A stretch of DNA of 62,000 nucleotides from Phoronis australis (GCA_002633005.1 NMRA01000009.1:1334761-1396760); one strand, 5' to 3'; shown: positions 1 to 14,100, counted from the first letter of the stretch. The notes: generated from the sequence alone by a model not told the origin. Translations and numbers: made by a program.

Positions 1-1680
1 CAGAAACAAATTTCTACTTGGAACTTTTCCTTCATAGTCACGAAGTAACACAAAGTATACACCTGAAGACCTATGAAAATACAGAAGTCAATGTAAAATA
101 CTTAAATTGCCACTAGAGGCATACCGGTAGTCAGAATCATCCTAAAGTCGTCATCGTCCGTAGTCAACATAACATAAATACACTTGCTAAATTTAGTAAA
201 GATCCTGCAAACGGTTTGGGAGATACAGCCATGGGCGCAAAAAAAACTGCCACTAGGAGGCGCCACAGTAATCAAAGTCATGGTAAAATCAGTGTCAACC
301 GTCCTCTTCATAGTAAGAACATAAATGCCCATTTTCACAATCATACTTAGAGCGGTTTGATTGATAGAGGAGTGGACGCCAAAAAACAGACTCAAAAACA
401 GTAAAAATGGCCACTGGGTGTTGCAAAGTAGGTCGAATTCATTAGAAAATGGGAGGATAGCGTCATCGCACTAATAGGTGCCTACATACCTAATTTCATG
501 AAAATCCGTTAAGGACTTGTGAAGATACAAAGGTAAACGTAAAAAAATAAAATTGCCACTAGGGGGCACACTGGCAGGCGGATCCGTCCAAAAGTCGTCA
601 TAGTCTGTTGTTAACATCATATAAATACGCTTACTAAATTTCGTAAAGATACTGCGAACGGTTTAGGAGATACAGCCATAGACGCAATAAATGCCACTGG
701 GAGGCGCCACAGTAGTCCAAATCGTCTGAAAATCATTGTCAGCTGTCTTCTTATAGTAAGCACATACATGCCAATTTTCACAGTCATCCTTTGAGCGGTT
801 TGGTTGATAGAGGGGTGGACGCAAAAATACAGACTCGAAAACAGTAAAAATGGCCACTAAGTGGCGCAAACTATGTCGAATCCATCTGAAAACGGGAGGA
901 TGCGTCATCTCACTAATAGGTGCCTACATAACAAATTTCATGAAAATCCGTTCAGGACTTTTGAAAATACAAAGGTAAGCGTAAAAAAATAAAATTGCCA
1001 CTAGGGGGCACACCGGTAGTCGGATCCGTCCAAAAGTCGTCATCTTCCGTTGCTAACATCATGTAAATATACTTACACAATTTCGTAAAGATCCTGTGAA
1101 AGGTTTAGGATATACAGCCATAGGCGCAAAAAATAACAAAACTGCCACCAGGAGGCGCCACAGTAGTCGAAATCGTCGGAAAATCATCGTCAGCCGTCCT
1201 CTACATAGTAAGCATATACATGCCAATTTTCACAGTCATCCTTTGAGCGGTTTGGTTGATAGAGGGGTGGACGCACAAAAAACAGACTCGAAAACACTAA
1301 AAATGGCCACTAGGTGGCGTAAACTATGTCGAATCCATCTGAAAACGGGGGGATAGCGTCATCCCACTAATAGGTGCCTACATACCAAATTTCATGAAAA
1401 TCCGTTCAGGACTTTTGAAGATACAAAGGTAACTTGAGCGTAAAAACCTAAAATTGCCACTACGGGGCACACCGGTAGTCGGATCCGTCCGAAAGTTCGC
1501 ACATGCCGTCCCATTCATGAATGGAACATAGTGCCAAATTTCATGAACGTATGTCAAAGGGTTTTGGAGATAGAGCAGCGGACGCCGGACGCCGCCCGGA
1601 CGGACGGACGGACGGACGGAGATGACGGCATAATGCGTCCACATATAAATATGTGGGCGCATAAAAATGAAGCATAACAT
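1..1680. repeat. Tandem higher-order repeat of about 148-bp monomers, with terminal palindrome
   Basis: About ten monomers follow each other, marked by the recurring word GCCACTAGG(N)GGCRC near 107, 248, 409, 553, 691, 850, 996, 1143, 1303 and 1454. Three monomer types alternate (A: ...GGGGGCACACCGG; B: ...GGAGGCGCCACAG; C: ...GGTGGCGCAAAC), so the larger unit repeats about every 445 bp, for about 3.3 copies. Each monomer ends with a related stretch (TTTCATGAAAATCCGT ... GATACA ... GACGC). The array closes at 1598-1660 with a (GGAC)n run and a palindrome, CCACATAT-AA-ATATGTGG, at 1639-1656. A diverged relative lies at 17.46-18.93 kb. No coding potential is evident. It may be a satellite or the body of a non-autonomous mobile element; the left end is cut by the window. 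Confidence 0.85.
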
Positions 1681-3224
1681 TCTGCTGTATGTACCTTATC
1701 AAAACTTAAGACCAATTAATACTGACAATTAATAAAAGTAACATAAGACACTGTTACCTTGGCCACAGAGCATAAAATAAGTATGCAAATTTTCATTCGA
1801 ATTGTCGACTCAAGCACCGTTGCATAGAGAAACCGTTGTGCAAAAGTGCTAAAAGCTTCGAAACTAACAATGGCAGATTTGCCACCGTGACGTAATCCTT
1901 AAACACTCCTCCCACATTTGGTCCATGAATAATGAAATTGAAAATATGAGTAGCAAAGATTAAATAAGATAATTTTATACACTAATGGAGTACAGCGTTT
2001 TCGGAAAAATCCATGGTTACAATAATTCTGAAGTGTTAAAGTAGACTATGAATTTAACCGCTTCAAACTTGTTATACCTTAGCAGGTAAGCCAAATAAGA
2101 TGCAACCCATTTTCTCCAACAACACATGCAAGCACAAAATTAAAATTTACATGACCTTGCTGCCTTAGTTTGGATTTCTTAACTTTTAGGACTCCTAAGG
2201 TGCACTAGATTCCATTTCTCAACACTTCACCCACGGCTTCAATCGCATCATGATCTAGTAATTTTAACACGCACAAACTCAGTTTTCAATATGTCTATAT
2301 TTTTCTCTGAAGCACAACACAAAAGTAAACAGATAAAATACCGTTTACCAATGACGTAATAACAAGTAGGTCGGCAAAATTACAGAATGGCTTACCAACC
2401 TTACTAACGTTCCTGTTAATTTCCCTTCATTCTCGGTCATGAGGGAAGCTTACTTTGACGATGAATTCCGCCTCCGCCATGAGGGGAATTCCCGGACATT
2501 ATGTTTGAATACTTTTGGCTGTATGACACTGTTGGTATGGCACACACATGCAGAGGGGTATTTTCATAAAAACATATTCATATTCTCGATTCATTTTACC
2601 AAGTGAACGCAAGGGTAACATAAAAGACGCAGCGTCAGAACTCTACAGGCCTACATGAACACACCAATTCCAAAATGTTCGGTGAACTCGCCTTGTCAAC
2701 TATGTCAGACTACCTTTTCAAAGTTTTTGACAAATAACGCTCCCCAGTATACCAGCTCATCGACATGCAGTTGTATAGCATTTAGTTCTTTGAGAAAAAA
2801 CAACAGTACCATATAAATATATTCCACCATAAAACATTACACAAATTTCATTTTTCAACACTTGACTCAATGGTTCAGTTGCACCAGTTTGTGCGTTGGC
2901 GTGCTTATTCTAACACTCAGTTTTGATATGTATTTTTTTCTTTGATGCAGAACTGCAGATCATTTTTATTCTCAACTCATTTTACTAATGCAGTGGTATT
3001 TTTGATCCAAGAAAGACATACCATATTGCCGCTGATGGGTCTATATCCGAAATGGTGCTTTTTTGTGCCTTTTTGAGCAAGTGGTTCACATATTGGAGCA
3101 TGTGCCCAAGTTTCCGATATGTGCAATTGACCTATCGCCAGGATTTTGAATGGCAGCTTAACTGACCATATAGAACTCATCATTCTTGACACACCTTCGT
3201 TTCTAAGCAGCCGTTTTACCCGAC

Positions 3225-3269
3225 AAACAACACGTTGCCAAACAACACGTTGCCAAACAACACGTTGCC
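3225..3269. repeat. 15-bp direct repeat, three perfect copies
   Basis: The unit AAACAACACGTTGCC occurs three times back to back (3225-3239, 3240-3254, 3255-3269) with no substitution. It looks like a recent slippage expansion in intergenic DNA. Confidence 0.9.
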
Positions 3270-4040
3270 GGTAAAACTTTTTGTTTGTTAGTCGACATTA
3301 CGCAAGAGGGCGGAGCTTGTGATAGGTCAATATTCCGCACTGACAGCAATGGACCTAACTTGATGGCACAGTACGGTAGGAGGACCAACACTTCGGTAGG
3401 CCTACATAGGCATAGTATTTCCAAAAACATTCCATAAACTCAGTTTGTTAACTTGGTCCACCTTTTCCATATTGTGAGGTGAGAAGCGAGGACAGCCTAT
3501 CAAGGCTAAGGTACGAGTCGACGCCAGGTTAAAAAGAAAAAAGATGGTGTGCTGCATCAAGGCACATCTTCGGTCCACTACACAGCCGCCTGCAGGCAAT
3601 TGTTCGGAAAACCCCTTACCATTGGCTCAGGTTTGCCTTATAGTAGGCCACTTTTGATGCAACAGAACCCAGGCATAAAATAAGTTACGCTCGGTTCTTT
3701 CCGGTTTTTATACCTTTCTGAACTGCATGTCCGAAATTGGTTAGAAACATGATCCTACTTTTAGCTTATTAGCTCACTGTAAACTAAGTCAATTGATGTT
3801 GCCCCTTATCATCTAGTGCACAGGTATTCAACCAAATTCTCAACAGAAATAGCCTTAAAACTGAGAGTGGTATTGGAATAACGGAAATTGTAAATAATAA
3901 AACAAACCAAAGCACTCTATGGAAGACACTTAGCGAAATTGAGAGCTAAATGAAGATGATGATTTTGATGAAAAATGATGACAAAAATTATGGGGAACAC
4001 AGACACTTACACTAAAACTTGGAGAAACTGAATGAAAAAT

Positions 4041-4068
4041 AATGGTGGTGGTGGTGGTGGTGGTGGTG
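4041..4068. repeat. (GGT)n microsatellite
   Basis: About nine uninterrupted GGT/TGG trinucleotides. Intergenic; the threonine run in the minus-strand translation is not evidence of a protein. Confidence 0.9.
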
Positions 4069-4539
4069 ATCATGAAACAGCCTTGTATGGTAGATGGTAA
4101 AAAACAAAAGTACAGGAAAGACTCAATTGTCAGAAAATCTTTAATAACTTGAAAACAGCAAGTTGTAGTGAAAATGAAAGCAAGCCATTGACCTGATATA
4201 CATACTACCAAATGGAGCTACAGCTCTGCAAAACAAAAAAAAATCAAAAGTGGGTGTCACAGCGCCATCTGGTGATCGATTTAAAAAAAACAACATGTCT
4301 TGAGCTATTGACCATTTTTTGACCTGACAAGTATTGTGATGAGAAACAAAGAAAAAAAATAAGACAGGGTTACAGGCTTAATTAAAATTTCACCCAGTTA
4401 TAAAAACACAAAAACAATTTTTGTAAAAGTATTACTGTCATCTATTCCTGAAGACACTAAGCTTCTATGTGTACAGAATGTTTCATATTAAATACAGATA
4501 AACAACTGTATGAACTCTAACCGCGGCTAAGAGATGAGC

Positions 4540-5110
4540 AGTTGCTAACACCAGTATATCACCACCAACCACTGAATTCACTCTCTACTGATGTTTCAGA
4601 GGTCAACTTTGTTAACACTCAGTATATCATAACAGTACCACTGAATTCACTCTCTGCTTCTGTCTCAGAGGTCAAGTTCGTTAACACCAGTAGATCACCC
4701 TGGTACAACTGAATTCACTCTCTAATGGTGTCTCAGAAATCAACTTTGTTAACACCAATGAACCACCATGAATGACTGAATTCACTCTTTACTGGTGTCT
4801 CAGATCTCAACATTAATTGTCAACACCAGAAAAATCACCACGGTCTGATTGAATTACTCTCTACTGGTGCCTCACATGTTAACTAGTCATCATTCCTTGA
4901 TAACAGTATATCATTACATTTCCACTGAATTCACCCCTATTAGTGTTTCAGTATTCCTTAACACAAGGTTACGACCTTTCTATGACAATTCATGTCGTAC
5001 TGGTGCCTTAGAGGTAAACATTCATCAACACAGGTGGGCCACCATGGTCCACATGAATTGACTCTCTGTTGGTGCCGCAGAGATCAAATGGTTAGCACTC
5101 ATTTCATTGT
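4540..5110. repeat. Diverged tandem repeat, about 65-bp unit, just beyond the DDX24 stop
   Basis: The segments ACTGAATTCACTCTCTACTG, GTGTCTCAGAGGTCAAC and GTTAACACCAGTATATCACC recur about every 60-65 bp from 4540 to about 5100, in eight or nine copies with many substitutions. The array begins some 25 bases after the putative DDX24 stop codon (5135-5137), so it would lie in the 3' untranslated region or immediate downstream DNA. No frame stays open through the copies, so this is not a coding repeat such as a zinc-finger array. Confidence 0.75.
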
Positions 5111-5134
5111 TGTCAAGCTGAAATCCGTCACTCC

Positions 5135-8100
5135 TCAATGCCTCCTTTTCTGTTGACTATTTTGAGACAGAGTGCTGATGGCATCGGCACTCCCACCTAT
5201 CAAACATGACAGTTTTAGTAATTATACGCCAGAATACAAACGACGGAGCAATAAATGGGTAACGCAACAATTTATATGTCACTTTGACTACAATCACACA
5301 GTCCACGGCTATGTTGGAGAGACATTTATCCGGAATAAGAACTGTTCCCATGGTGTGTTTAACTATCCACGCAACAGAAAGCGACACTAACGCCCGAACA
5401 AAAGCCCGTATCTTCACTCAAAATTCACTTCCGTTCAGCAAACACAAATGACCAACACCGACTGTGAATGACTTTGACATGACGTTTGTTCAATGGAAAT
5501 GAATGCAAAAGCAAGACGCAGGTCTTTACCTGGCCTGTTCACAACACTTTCTATTGTTCCATCCATACACATGACATGACCCGGAAAAAAGTACTTAACG
5601 TCGAAAAAATGTCTCTCCAAGATGGTATCTGTACTTTTAGCAAAATTATAGCTTTTACCCTTGAAATGTGAGGGGCAAATGAAGTCATTGTCAGTTAAAA
5701 TCGACCGAGTTGTTGTTAAATACTAACTTATAAGGCCACACTGTCAATATCCTGTTAAATACACGTAGCTGAAACTAATAAAAAAACTTGATCAAATCCC
5801 CACAACATTTCACGTTAGTTTTTTAATGTTAGTTCCCCACTTGTTAGAAACTATGGTGCAAACAACTTCAAACTTCAATAAATCAAAGACAACTTCAATA
5901 TAGGACAACAATTACTTTGAATACTCATGATGATAGCTAAGCTGTTTCCAATGGTAGAAGCCAGATAGAAAAGTCCTGATAAACCCGAGAATAGAACGCA
6001 TAGGCCATAGGCGTAACGAGTAGACACTTTAAGTGGCGTTATCGGCAAGAAAAGCTGTGGTTTTCTAACATCAGCCCCAATGCAGACTTGAAACCACAAC
6101 CTCAGTAGCCACAGTTCAATAGTTTCCTGGCAAAGCTAAATAAACCCCATTCCACAAATGGTAAAGTATTTTAAGCAACTACTTAACTTGTAAAGTAACC
6201 AGCCCTGATTTCAACGAATGACTGGCGAACACCGTCGAGAATTGGCAATTTGTAATAAAATGATAAAAACAACAGATTTTGTCATTTTATTGCTCTGGTC
6301 AAACCCCAATAACTTTACATAGCCTATCTCATCCAAAAATGCAGTTAAACCGCTCGTGTCCCACTGTAGCATGTATACTACAACTGAGGCTCACCCGATT
6401 ACTTTGTGCTAGTGAGCACGTTTACAATTTCATTGAAAGCCTAAGGGGAAGTTTGCAAACAGAAATGTCCACTAGCAGTGACACCTACCTGAGAATGATG
6501 GCACCACAAGCTGACCTGACTGAGTTGGATACTTCCCCATGAATCGTCGAGACGCCAGACTTTGTTTCAACAATGATTTCATCTGAGCTCGAAGTTGCTT
6601 CACTGTGTGCCGGTGAACTGATTGTTCTTGACTGTCTCCCAAGTCATGCAATCTGACCCCACACTAAGGCACACAATATGTCCGACAAACCCACAACATT
6701 AAGACGGCAGCCTATCGGTGCTGTACACACTGTATCAACTTTCTTACTTGCTTTATATTTGGATTGGCTTTTTGACATTACAGTAATTTTCTACTAGATC
6801 CTTATTATACACTCGAAAACATGTGAAACTTTGAAAACAAAGCTGTGAAAATGTGAATGGTATGTAAATAGCCTGGTTGAATGAAAATTTGTTGGGAAAA
6901 TCAGTAGACAAGGATACAATTGCTGGTCATCCGTTATATCTACGTCCATTTCACGAGCTGCTTTCAGGAACCAATCATTTTCATGCCGTCTTTTGTTGGC
7001 CCGGTGTTCTTCCACGTCAATCTTGCGGGCCAGCGTGACCCTGACCTTCACGGCCGCCATGACTTCATCCACAACAGGGAACATTGGAAGATCATCCTCT
7101 GCAAACAGCGAATGCAGATTAGTTTAATGCAGAAGTGGTTCACACATGAACATCCAGTCATCATGTTGAGTGTAAACAACCAACAGAAACAAACCACCTG
7201 CCAGTGACAGTGATGTTTAAACAACGATACCTTAGTGAGAACATTTGACTCTGATCAAGCCCTTGATGTAAGCGTATAGTTTCTACAATGTGTTGAGTGT
7301 GGGCAACAGCTAAGCACATCACAAACTGACTTGTCAATCACTCTGCGCACTCTACATGTCTACTGATTTCACCAATTTCTTAATAGCAACAGTCCTACAC
7401 TTGACCATCTACATAAAAGAGAGGTCGTGGGATTAAAATGACATCACGACAAGGAATCCTCAAAGATTTCAGAGTTATCAGAATCTGACACATTCTGATT
7501 TCACTAGGAATCGATAGTTTTCCATGATGTAAACACGCATTTCACTGAGTTATTGCCACTTCTGCTGTTTACCTGTTTATCATGAAAGTAAGTCTTTAAT
7601 TGCATATTTTCATTTCATTTTTTCTAAAACCATTTAGTTTGTCAGACTTCCTTTCTCATCATGAACCCATAGCAGAACAGTACTACCACGGAAATCAGTT
7701 TATCCTGAATAACCTTACAACTCCCATCATATGAAATTTTGTCAGAGGTCCATTTCTTATTTTTTACAATTACACCAAGGAAACCCACTTGATGACAAGG
7801 CAAATATCTATCGCAACATTAATACCCTTCGGGGAAACTACAACAGACAGTGTTGCCCCTAGGAGCCATTTATAAATGTATGGGACTATCCAGCAGTGAG
7901 GTAAATTTTGTATGACAAAGTTAAGTTACTGTCTATTGTCACATCTTGGCCATTTATTTCAAAAATTTTTCAACATGAGACCGTCAGCGCCCTCTGTTGC
8001 AAGACAATAACTTTCACTGGATGGTTCGATGCTTAAATATTTTACTATTATCTAACTTCCAAGTAATAACTGCTTTCAGAACTTGAGGGCGATCATGTGT

Positions 8101-11100
8101 TGCCGGACCCAATTGATTTATGGTGAAATGGCATGTGACAGGTGTTGCTCTTTCATAAAATTGTTGAGGTTTGGTAATTTTTGACACCATGACCTTTGTT
8201 AAAGAGCAACAAGAAAAAAGACGATTTTTGTATTGCACCACACTCCATAGGGACTTCTCTTAAAATAGAGAATAAATGACAAAAATAGTATATATTTGGC
8301 TAAATGTACAGACTGGTAGTTAAAGTTCTGCAAGACCTTGAAACCAAAAATGACTCGTATTGACTATTATGACAACAAAATAATAATCATTTTGTCTGTT
8401 CAGAATACTTTTGGCATGTATTGCAGCTTTAAACTAAATTTTCTAAACATGAGATGCTGATAGATAATAACATTAAATAACTTAAAACATTTAACGCAAA
8501 AGTGATAAATAAGAAGTTTTTGAATGCATCAATTGAAACTGCACACATAAAAAATGTTTTGAAATATGGACAACAGGTAACCTACACACCCCTATGTAAT
8601 GTGTGTAGAATCTTCCGATAATTAGTCATGTCCTCTTGTCCCACCAGAAGCACACTAACACCATCTTTCATTGCTCGTGCTGTACGACCGCTTCGGTGGA
8701 TATAGTTCTAGGGTAAACAAGTATACTAAGATGAAACATCACACAAAACACTTTAGGCATTCGAAACACAAATTTGCCGATTTCCCCTCATTAAACTGGT
8801 CTGAGACATACTCGATATTACTTTACATAAAATTCTGTCACTATTTAATATTTACAAAATGTTTCAACAATAGCTCAGAAAGCACACAGTCTCAAGCATT
8901 AATAATGAATGCTTGAAACCAAATCACTTACACCAATAATGAAAGTGAACCCTGAAACTTGGATCATCGTATGGTAGATATTAATGCATGCTACTACAAC
9001 GTATGGTGGGTATAAATGCATGGTACTGCAATGTACAGTGGATATTAATGCATGCTACTGCAATGTATGGTGGATATCAATGCATGGAACTGCAATGTAT
9101 GGTGGATATCAATGCATGGAATTGCAATGTATGGTGGATATCAATGCATGGAACTGCAATGTATGGTGGATATTAATGCAAGCTACTGCAATGTATGGTG
9201 CATATTAATGCATGCTACTGCAATGTACGGTGGATATCAATGCATGGTACTATAATATATGGTGGATATCAATGCATGTTACTGCAATGTATGGTAGATA
9301 TTAATGCATGCTACTGCAATGTATGGTGGAGATTATTGCATGCTACTGCAATGTATGGTGGATATTAATGCATGCTACTGCAATGTATGGTGGATATCAA
9401 TGCATGCTACTGCAATGTATGGTGGAAATTATTGCATGCTACTGCAATGTATGGTGGTTATCAATGCATGCTATTGCAATGTATGGTGTATATTATTGCA
9501 TGCTACTGCAATGTATGGTGTATATTATTGCATGCTACTGCAATATATGGTGGATATCAATGCATGCTATTGCAATGTGTGGTGGATATTAATGCATGCT
9601 ACTGCAACGTATGGTGGATAATAATGCATGCTACTGCAACGTATGGTGGATATTAATGCATGCTATTGCAACATGTGGAGGATATTAATGCATGCTACTG
9701 CAATACATGGTGGATATTAATGCATGCTACTGCAATGAATGGTGGATATTAATACATGCTACTGCAATGTATGGTAGTTATTAATGCATAGTATTGCATT
9801 TTTTTTGCACACAGACAACAGCAACAGCCTCCACTATGAAATTGTGAGCTACAACAGCTGGTAGAACTAACCTCACAAGTCCTCGGGACTTGGTAATGTA
9901 TCACATGTTGAACATCTGGGATATCCAAACCACGAGCCGCAACATCCGTTGCTAATAGCAACCCTTTTTCATTGGCTGGAAGGCAATGTATAACAAATAA
10001 GTCTTTAAATAAAAAGTATTCCATACACAGTAACAAATCGCGAATCAATTCCCAAAGAATGCTACATCCTTGTATCACTTTACATCAGTACTCTATCCTG
10101 TTTGGTCTCCATGAATCCATGTTTGTCTTATTTTTTGTTATCAAATAAGTCTTTAAATAAAGTATTCCATACACAGTAACAAATCGTGAATCAATTCCCG
10201 AAGAATGCTACATCCCTGTATCACTTTACATCAGTACTCTATCCTGTTTGGTCTCCATGAATCCATGTTTGTCTTATTTTTTGTTATCACTCAAGTAAAT
10301 CCCAGTAACAACTTGTTTTGGTAATTAATAGTATTGTGCTGTATTGCACAGCAGTTTTTCTTCTGTTTGTACTCTGTAGATGAGGGCTTTCTTGGAAAGC
10401 AACATGGTCACTGAAGAAGTCACCACTTTAAACAACAAACTTACAAGTAAACCGCTCAAGGTTCTTCAGTCTTTGTTTCTGGTGCATGTTTGCATGGAGT
10501 GCCAGTGGCTCCCTCTCCAGAATGGTGAAAATGGAAATAAGTCGACGTATACAGTCAATACTGTTGGCAAATACAAGCGTTCTTCCTGGATAGCGAAGCA
10601 GGAAATAGTAAAGGTAAAAATCCTGAAAAAGACGGACAATTGTTATTAAATGTAGATTCTTGCCAAACACATTTCTTCGATGCTTGACATCATCAAACTC
10701 CACTTGAGATGATAATCGGCTAATAGCACTACATAAAATTTGAAAGAGTGCCATGTAATGGTCAATTTTCAAGTGGAGTCTTTGGTCTAGTCCCCGAATC
10801 TTGTAAATCCTCTTATGCATTAAACAAGTGCTGGTCAATAATGGCTATCCAAATGATTTTGTTGAAAAAACAATTCCATATTATCCAAGTTTGAATCTCA
10901 GTTAGAAATAACACAAGGTACCACAAAGACATTATATTACAGAAATCAAATGAATGATAATTATGCCTAGGATTAAGAGATTACAAAGAAAATCATTAGT
11001 GACAATGTCACTGTTAATGAAAACAACAACAGGCTTAGAATTATTGCATACTACAAGAACTTGAACCCAAAATACTTTCTCTGCCAGGAGAGTAGCATAT

Positions 11101-14100
11101 TATAAGTAACTCTGCCTCAGTCTGTTAAAGGCAATGCAATGCATGAATACACACCTTCTCATTACTGCCACAGTGAATCTTGGACTCTGTTAATGTACCA
11201 GCTGTACCCGCTTGCCTAGTCAGGTCAATTATCTTGGGTTTGGCTTTGATGCCAACTTGTGTCATAAGAGCATCTAAAACAGACACATAGAAGCCACTAA
11301 GCATTGTAATTGCCAGTAATGACAAATCTTTCCTCTTGAGAATGCTCAAGTTTATAACCTTGTATTTTGAGCCTTTCAGAATTTCTGTGATAATTGTCTT
11401 CACACTGAGAACAGCTTCGTTCTAGAGGTTTTTATACGTATTTGACTGTCAACTGCTGTGTGTAGCAAAACCTTTAAAATTACCCACCAGGAAGGTGTCT
11501 TGTTGCAAAATCACAATATATCATTTTAAAAATACCTTATATTGGTATTGGGTTCATAAAGTAAATTTACATACCCAATTTCTCTTTGGAATTCATTTTG
11601 ACAAATTTTTTCTTCTTTTTCATTAGTCTCTGTGGTCCCTGGTGGACTAGCGTTAGTGTTGCAGAAAACACAAAATTCTGTCGTCTCTTGCTTTTGTTTT
11701 CTTCTCTGAAATGAGAAGTAAATTTAGGAAAATGACCTGAAATGAGATTCCACTAGACACCACACAGTTGAATTCTGATATTTCTGTCACTTTTCATTCT
11801 TTCCTATAAACTGGCATAATGCAGAAGCCAAATGTTATAAGTAGATGTATTAACAACATGACACAATGTTCATGTCGCTCATGATGCTTTCACATAAATG
11901 ACACATTGACTCATTGTATATTCAAAAACAAATTATAAATTGCCATAGTTGAATTATTTTCAATGGCAATAATGATCAGAATTATATATTAGTCTGTGTA
12001 CAGGCCTCATCATGTATTGAGCAGTCCATGTACACTATAAGTGGGCATGAGCCCCCTAAACACAAACACACCACACAAAAAAAAACATCATGTCATTTTC
12101 CTTTGAAAATTGTGACATTACAGATCTTCCAATGTGTATTAAGACCAGTACTCACGCATTGAGCAATTCCAGTATACTGGACAACTCTTGAAAGTGGCCC
12201 TTTTCTACCATTCTGTCTGCTTCATCAATTACCAAGCAGCGGATGTCAACCAGAGTGGACAAGTGGTCATCACCCTTCATAACAATAACAAAGACATATT
12301 AATGCTAAACCAACACCTCCTTTCCCTAATTGCCCAAAACAAAATTGGGGAAAATGTTAATTAAGAGATCAAGCAGGACTCAACAATTTCTTTTCCATGA
12401 TAGTGTAATTATTGCATAATATATTGTGGAGCGCAGCCTTGTGATTCAAAAGATGCTGTGAACTGAATGCTGACTGACATGCTAACCACATGAAATCGAG
12501 ATGAAAATTAACGTCAAATGTTTTATTGAACAATGGAACTGACAAAATACCACACATAATGACAAAGGGGCAATGATAACCAAACTGACTTGAATACAAA
12601 CATGTTTAAACCTGTAGAATGCTCATTAAAAACTGAACTTGTCATTCATATAAACTAAATGCTGAAAGACCTCCAGAAATTCACAGTACCATTCAGTATG
12701 AAAAACCCATTTTGTAAATACACTCGTTTATACCATGACACTCGTATTGTTAAATCGAACAAGTGAAGGATCCTGACATTGGACACTCAAATAACACAAT
12801 GAGAATGTCACGTGGAAGAGGTGTCTTTCATCACAAGGGATCTGAGTTTTCAAAAACTAATTACAGATAACTGAAATATATCATGTTGGAAATTTTATAT
12901 TAAAATGAAACCACCACTACAAAATCATTCTATTACACTTACTTTTTAACGAATAGGCAAAAATTGATACCTTGAGAAATCTCAATTCATTTAAAAATGC
13001 ATTTGAAGTGAAGCCTGGTCAATCGTTAACTGGCAAGCAGAAAAAGTTGCACGCGCAATTTATTCAACAGGCGGAGAGCGCGTCACAACGTGATCAACCT
13101 CAAAGACATAAGAAAAGAACCCACCTGGCAGTCAATAGATGTCAGTGAAATGTAACAAGAGAGCAATCAACTCTATGTTTCTGTTAGAATAGCTTTCATT
13201 TAGTGGGAACTGACACTGAGCAGACAATGAAATTTTGGAAGGGCTGACCAACTGTAGGATTTTCATAGGATGGAGTATTTTGACTCACCAATGTGAATGG
13301 TTTTTATGCCAAAAGAAATGAAGTCTCACAAAGGAAAATGTTTGAGATTGACTTTGATTCGATAAGTAACCAATGTTTGTATTTTTTCTATTCAGTAGCA
13401 AACATATGATTTTTTTATTTTCACGAGTAGTTACCTTTTATTCACTTTTTGTTTGTTAGAACCATCAATGAGCACAGGTGAACAATGAACAATGAAGAGG
13501 GCAAACAAGAATAGCTTCAAATTGTTACTACAAAACATAGCAGTAGCAGAATTCGTTCGAAAATTTGCATGAGGCATCTCACGTATCATAGCAGACACAA
13601 ACATCCAAAGTTACTAAGTATCTGTGAACGTATACATACCTCCTCTATGAGCTGCCATAGACGCCCCGGTGTTGCCACCACTATCTCAGGCCGACTACGC
13701 AATACACGCTGTTGTTTTTGGGCTGCCATGCCACCAACGATGACAGCAATCTGAAAGTGAAGTAGACAGAGAGATTACAATATATACAAATGGTGTGACA
13801 TGTCACAAGATCAGATCATTCACAACAGTGACTTCGCGTGTGCATGCCGTCATAGTAAAATGTCCTAATTATTGGGATTTAGCAATTGAGAGGATTGCTT
13901 CTGTCTTGACACCATTTACATTTTAGACTGGCCACTTGAAATGAAATATGACTGCATGACACTTGCACTACCAAACAAGAGCAACGCAAAGCATTGATTA
14001 GCGCCCACAGTGCACTGTAAACGGCACATTTCTAGGGGTGCTTATCAGCTTTATATAAGATACAAAGAGAGACAACAATTATACCACAAGAGGTAGCTGC

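Larger units (their letters stand above)
1681..4500. other. Intergenic DNA downstream of DDX24, no gene seen
   Basis: Short open frames here have no recognisable domain, codon bias or splice structure. The stretch contains a 15-bp triplication (3225-3269) and a GGT microsatellite (4041-4068). A word reading ATTAAA on the minus strand lies at 4140-4145 and could serve as a distant poly(A) signal for DDX24, but it is about 1 kb past the stop codon and is weak evidence. Confidence 0.5.

Noticed and set aside
3930-4211. 93-residue minus-strand ORF with a Thr run and a Ser-rich end
   Set aside because: Driven by the GGT microsatellite; no domain or splice support.
8984-9656. Series of 60-105-residue ORFs rich in Cys, Met and Trp
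   Set aside because: All arise from one 32-bp DNA repeat read in rotating frames inside a DDX24 intron.
8972-9800. Possible CRISPR array (32-bp regular repeat)
   Set aside because: Units are contiguous with no unique spacers, and the context is an animal intron.
13569-13754. Plus-strand ORF overlapping 13640-13750
   Set aside because: Antisense shadow of the DDX24 exon carrying TPGRL.
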